DNA from: Acidimicrobiaceae bacterium
Lineage (GTDB): Bacteria > Actinomycetota > Acidimicrobiia > Acidimicrobiales > RAAP-2
Assembly: GCA_027449885.1 (NCBI GenBank)
Contig: DAIDKS010000016.1
Coordinates: 32,083 to 96,082, forward strand
Direction of reading: 5' to 3'
Length of the DNA stretch: 64,000 bases
The position numbers and the translations under genes were made by a program. Of this stretch, positions 61,770 to 64,000 are shown one piece after another (positions within the stretch are counted from its first letter, which is position 1; the number at the start of each line of letters is the position of its first letter). A model generated the notes under the pieces. It made no database searches. It was not told the origin of the DNA and saw only the letters and a list, made by a program, of their open reading frames with translations.

Positions 61770-63779
61770 ATGCCTCTGCTCGACATATCAAACCTCGGCA
61801 TTGAGTTCAAGATGCGTGACCGCGTCGTCAATGCGGTCCAGGACTTCTCTCTCACCGTGGACGCGGGGGAGTGCGTCGGACTGGTGGGTGAGTCGGGTTG
61901 CGGCAAGACGACGACCGGACTCGGCGTCATGCGGCTCCTGCCCTCGAACGGACGCATCGCGAATGGTCGGGTCGTCCTCGACGGCGTCGACCTCACCGGC
62001 CTCCAAGAGAGCGAGATGCAGGACCAGCGTGGACGCTCGGTGGCCCTCATCCCCCAGGACCCCATGAGTTCGCTCAACCCGACCACCAAGATTGGGCGCC
62101 AGGTCGGGGAGGGGATGCGGATCCACTTCGGAGTCAGTGAGAAGGAGGCGCGCAAGCGCGCCCTCGAGGTGCTCGAGATGGTTGAGGTGCCCCAACCCGC
62201 CGAGCGACTCGACCAGTACCCCTTCGAGCTCTCGGGTGGCCTGCGCCAACGCGTGATCATCGCGATGGGTCTCGTCTGCAACCCCAAGTTGCTCATCGCG
62301 GACGAGCCGACGACGGCGCTCGACGTCACGATCCAGGCGCAGATCCTCGACCTCCTGGATCGGCTCCGCAAGGACCTCAATATGGGGGTGCTCCTCATCA
62401 CCCACGACCTCGGCGTGATCGCGGGCCGCGCGGACCGCGTCGTCGTGATGTACGGCGGGAAGAAGGCCGAGGAGGCCCCCGTTGACGAGCTGTTCGCGGA
62501 GATGCGCCACCCGTATTCCCAGGCCCTGCTCGCCTCGATGCCGGTCATGGGCCAGACCTCGCATCAGCGACTTCGCTCGATCGCCGGACTCCCGCCCGAC
62601 CTCTCGCGCCCCATCGTCGGATGTCGCTTCGCGCCTCGCTGCGCCTTCGCGACCGACCAGTGCCGTCAGCAGGAGCCCGACTTCGTCGTGAACGGGGACC
62701 ACGGGTTCGCGTGCTTCCACCCGGTCGACGGACCGGGCCAACCCATCGAGACGGGTGACGACCTGCGCAACGAGTCGACGGGTGAGTCCCTGGTCACGGT
62801 GGAGAACCTTGTCAAGCGGTTCCCGGTGAAGAAGGGCCTGTTGCGGCGCGAGGTGGGGGCCGTGAACGCCACGTCCGACGTCAGCTTCGTGATCCGCGAC
62901 GGCGAGACGTTCGGCCTGGTGGGCGAGTCCGGCTGCGGGAAGACGACCATCGGTCGAATGCTCGTGGGACTGGAGACGCCGACGTCCGGCGCGATTCGCT
63001 TCCAGGGAGACGTGGTGTCGGCGCGGAAGTACAAGCCCACGCTCGAGCAGCACCGTAATCGCCAGATGATGTTCCAGGACCCGTATTCCTCGCTGAATCC
63101 CCGGATGACCGTTCGGGACATCGTGGCGGAGCCACTGGAGATCCACCACGAGGGGACGAGGCAGTCGCGCCGCGAGCGCGTCAGCGAGATGCTCTCCATC
63201 GTCGGGCTCGATCCGTCGGCCGCCGACCGCTACCCTCACGAGTTCTCGGGTGGTCAGCGCCAGCGAATCGGACTGGCACGGGCCATCATCCTGCGCCCCA
63301 AGCTCGTGATCGCGGACGAACCCGTCTCCGCACTTGACGTGTCGATCCAGGCCCAGATCCTCAATCTGATGAAGGACCTGCAGAAGGAGTACGGACTCAG
63401 CTACGTGATCATCAGTCACGACCTGTCCGTTGTGCACTACATGGCGGACACGATCGCCGTCATGTATCTGGGGCGAATCGTCGAGATCGGTCGGGCTGAC
63501 GACGTCTTCCTCTCACCGGTCCACCCGTACACGCGAGGCCTGCTGGACGCGGTGCCGGTGCCGGTGCCCGAGATCGCTCGAGCGCGACGGGGTCAGCAGG
63601 TGCGCGGGGAGCTCCCGTCGCCCATCAACCCCCCGTCCGGGTGCCGTTTCCGAACGCGCTGCCCCTACGCCCAGGACGTGTGCGCCAACGAGACACCGGA
63701 GATGACGTCGTTCGGCGGCGATCACTTCGCGGCGTGCCACTTTCCGCTGTCGACCCCCGTCTCGCTGCGCACGGCATAG
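61770..63779 (+). CDS. Fused oligopeptide ABC transporter ATPase (DppD-DppF / OppD-OppF in one chain)
   Basis: This 669-residue protein carries two ABC domains. The first (1-320) has GLVGESGCGKTTTGLGVM, LIPQDPMSSLNPTTKIG, LSGGLRQRVIIAMGL and IADEPTTALDVTIQAQ. The second (335-669) has GLVGESGCGKTTIGRMLVG, MMFQDPYSSLNPRMTVRDI, FSGGQRQRIGLARAIIL and IADEPVSALDVSIQAQ. Each ends in the oligopeptide-type Cys-rich loop (PIVGCRFAPRCAFATDQC, PSGCRFRTRCPYAQDVC). The first signature is SGGLRQ, a usual OppD variation. It would drive import of peptides or nickel complexes. The following gene starts with a signal peptide and is probably its binding protein. Confidence 0.92.
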   Translation: MPLLDISNLGIEFKMRDRVVNAVQDFSLTVDAGECVGLVGESGCGKTTTGLGVMRLLPSNGRIANGRVVLDGVDLTGLQESEMQDQRGRSVALIPQDPMSSLNPTTKIGRQVGEGMRIHFGVSEKEARKRALEVLEMVEVPQPAERLDQYPFELSGGLRQRVIIAMGLVCNPKLLIADEPTTALDVTIQAQILDLLDRLRKDLNMGVLLITHDLGVIAGRADRVVVMYGGKKAEEAPVDELFAEMRHPYSQALLASMPVMGQTSHQRLRSIAGLPPDLSRPIVGCRFAPRCAFATDQCRQQEPDFVVNGDHGFACFHPVDGPGQPIETGDDLRNESTGESLVTVENLVKRFPVKKGLLRREVGAVNATSDVSFVIRDGETFGLVGESGCGKTTIGRMLVGLETPTSGAIRFQGDVVSARKYKPTLEQHRNRQMMFQDPYSSLNPRMTVRDIVAEPLEIHHEGTRQSRRERVSEMLSIVGLDPSAADRYPHEFSGGQRQRIGLARAIILRPKLVIADEPVSALDVSIQAQILNLMKDLQKEYGLSYVIISHDLSVVHYMADTIAVMYLGRIVEIGRADDVFLSPVHPYTRGLLDAVPVPVPEIARARRGQQVRGELPSPINPPSGCRFRTRCPYAQDVCANETPEMTSFGGDHFAACHFPLSTPVSLRTA

Positions 63780-63870
63780 GCGAGCACGGACGGGCGACAC
63801 CGGGGAATTTCGGGTTCCGCCAGGGGTGGCGAGGGGCACCGGGCGTCGTGAAGGGAGCCCGACCCGGCGC

Positions 63871-63941
63871 TATGGTTGCTCTAGCCAATCGGCGGAGACG
63901 CCGACTGAGAGTTGGTAGGGCCAACTCATGAGAGGGGAGAT
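63871..63941 (+). promoter_or_regulatory. Promoter and hairpin-containing leader of the last gene
   Basis: TATGGT (63871-63876) may be a -10. The leader then holds TCGGCG-GAGA-CGCCGA (63889-63904, GNRA loop) and GAGTTGG-TAGGG-CCAACTC (63909-63927), followed by GAGGGGAG and ATG 63942. Two stable hairpins in front of a ribosome binding site could stabilise or control this mRNA. Confidence 0.45.
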
Positions 63942-64000
63942 ATGAAGATCAAGCGAAGGGTGCGACTCGCCGCATTGAGTGCGGTGGCCGCGAGTTCCAT
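63942..64000 (+). CDS. Start of an exported protein, probably a peptide-binding lipoprotein (partial)
   Basis: ATG 63942 has GAGGGGAG upstream. The 19 complete codons give MKIKRRVRLAALSAVAASS, a basic then hydrophobic start of a secretion signal. Following a peptide-transporter ATPase, a family 5 extracellular solute-binding protein is likely, but the sequence is cut by the window edge before any domain. Confidence 0.6.
   Translation, partial: MKIKRRVRLAALSAVAASS

Overview
The window is a gene-dense, high-GC stretch of a bacterial chromosome. Many GTG starts, four-base start/stop overlaps, a SUF-only Fe-S system, PafBC, LCP and RipA-like wall proteins and an F420 pathway gene all point to an Actinobacterium. 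The combined gene content looks more like the deep-branching class Acidimicrobiia than Streptomyces or Mycobacterium; this placement is inference, since there is no rRNA here. No tRNA, rRNA, CRISPR or insertion sequence was found.

Layout. 0-9.5 kb: a lipoprotein diacylglyceryl transferase homologue and an NlpC/P60 hydrolase, then three ethylmalonyl-CoA-pathway-like genes (malyl-CoA lyase, methylsuccinyl-CoA dehydrogenase, MaoC hydratase) interleaved with a nickel/cobalt permease and a DUF6941 gene, then MutY and small enzymes. 9.4-20.4 kb: oligopeptidase B and a split, convergent SUF locus: sufB, a four-cysteine protein, sufD, a Rieske ferredoxin and sufC on plus; a second sufC, sufS and sufU on minus. 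20.5-24 kb: hydrolases, acyl-CoA dehydrogenase, Rrf2 regulator and RNase HI. 24-28.3 kb: a lipoate block made of lipoamide dehydrogenase, an E2 homologue with a degenerate active site, and a LipB-LipA fusion. 28-43.4 kb: B12 and propionate metabolism (MetH, cobalamin adenosyltransferase, methylmalonyl-CoA mutase large subunit, biotin carboxylase/BCCP, BirA) with a rhodanese-MoeB fusion. 43-55.4 kb: rhamnose sugar genes, a structured RNA candidate, secA, prfB, ftsEX, lysA, msrB, dxs and moaC. 55.4-64 kb: fused PafBC, a minimal relaxase/coupling-protein pair, an H1-like lysine-rich repeat protein, FbiD/CofC, RNase HII, and an oligopeptide ABC transporter that continues past the right edge.

How the genes fit together. 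The acyl-CoA genes could feed propionyl-CoA through the biotin carboxylase and mutase to succinyl-CoA, using adenosylcobalamin made by the adenosyltransferase. SUF supplies clusters for LipA, MutY and others. Promoters follow a striking rule: fifteen genes carry CGG-TAnnnT, commonly 6-7 bases before the start codon, which implies leaderless mRNAs. Convergent genes almost always meet stop-to-stop in CTAG, TTAG or TGATCA with no spacer.

The most interesting items are the structured RNA upstream of secA, the LipB-LipA fusion beside a catalytically degenerate E2, the leaderless 18-codon ORF coupled to ftsE, the minimal relaxase/coupling-protein pair, and the shared promoter architecture.
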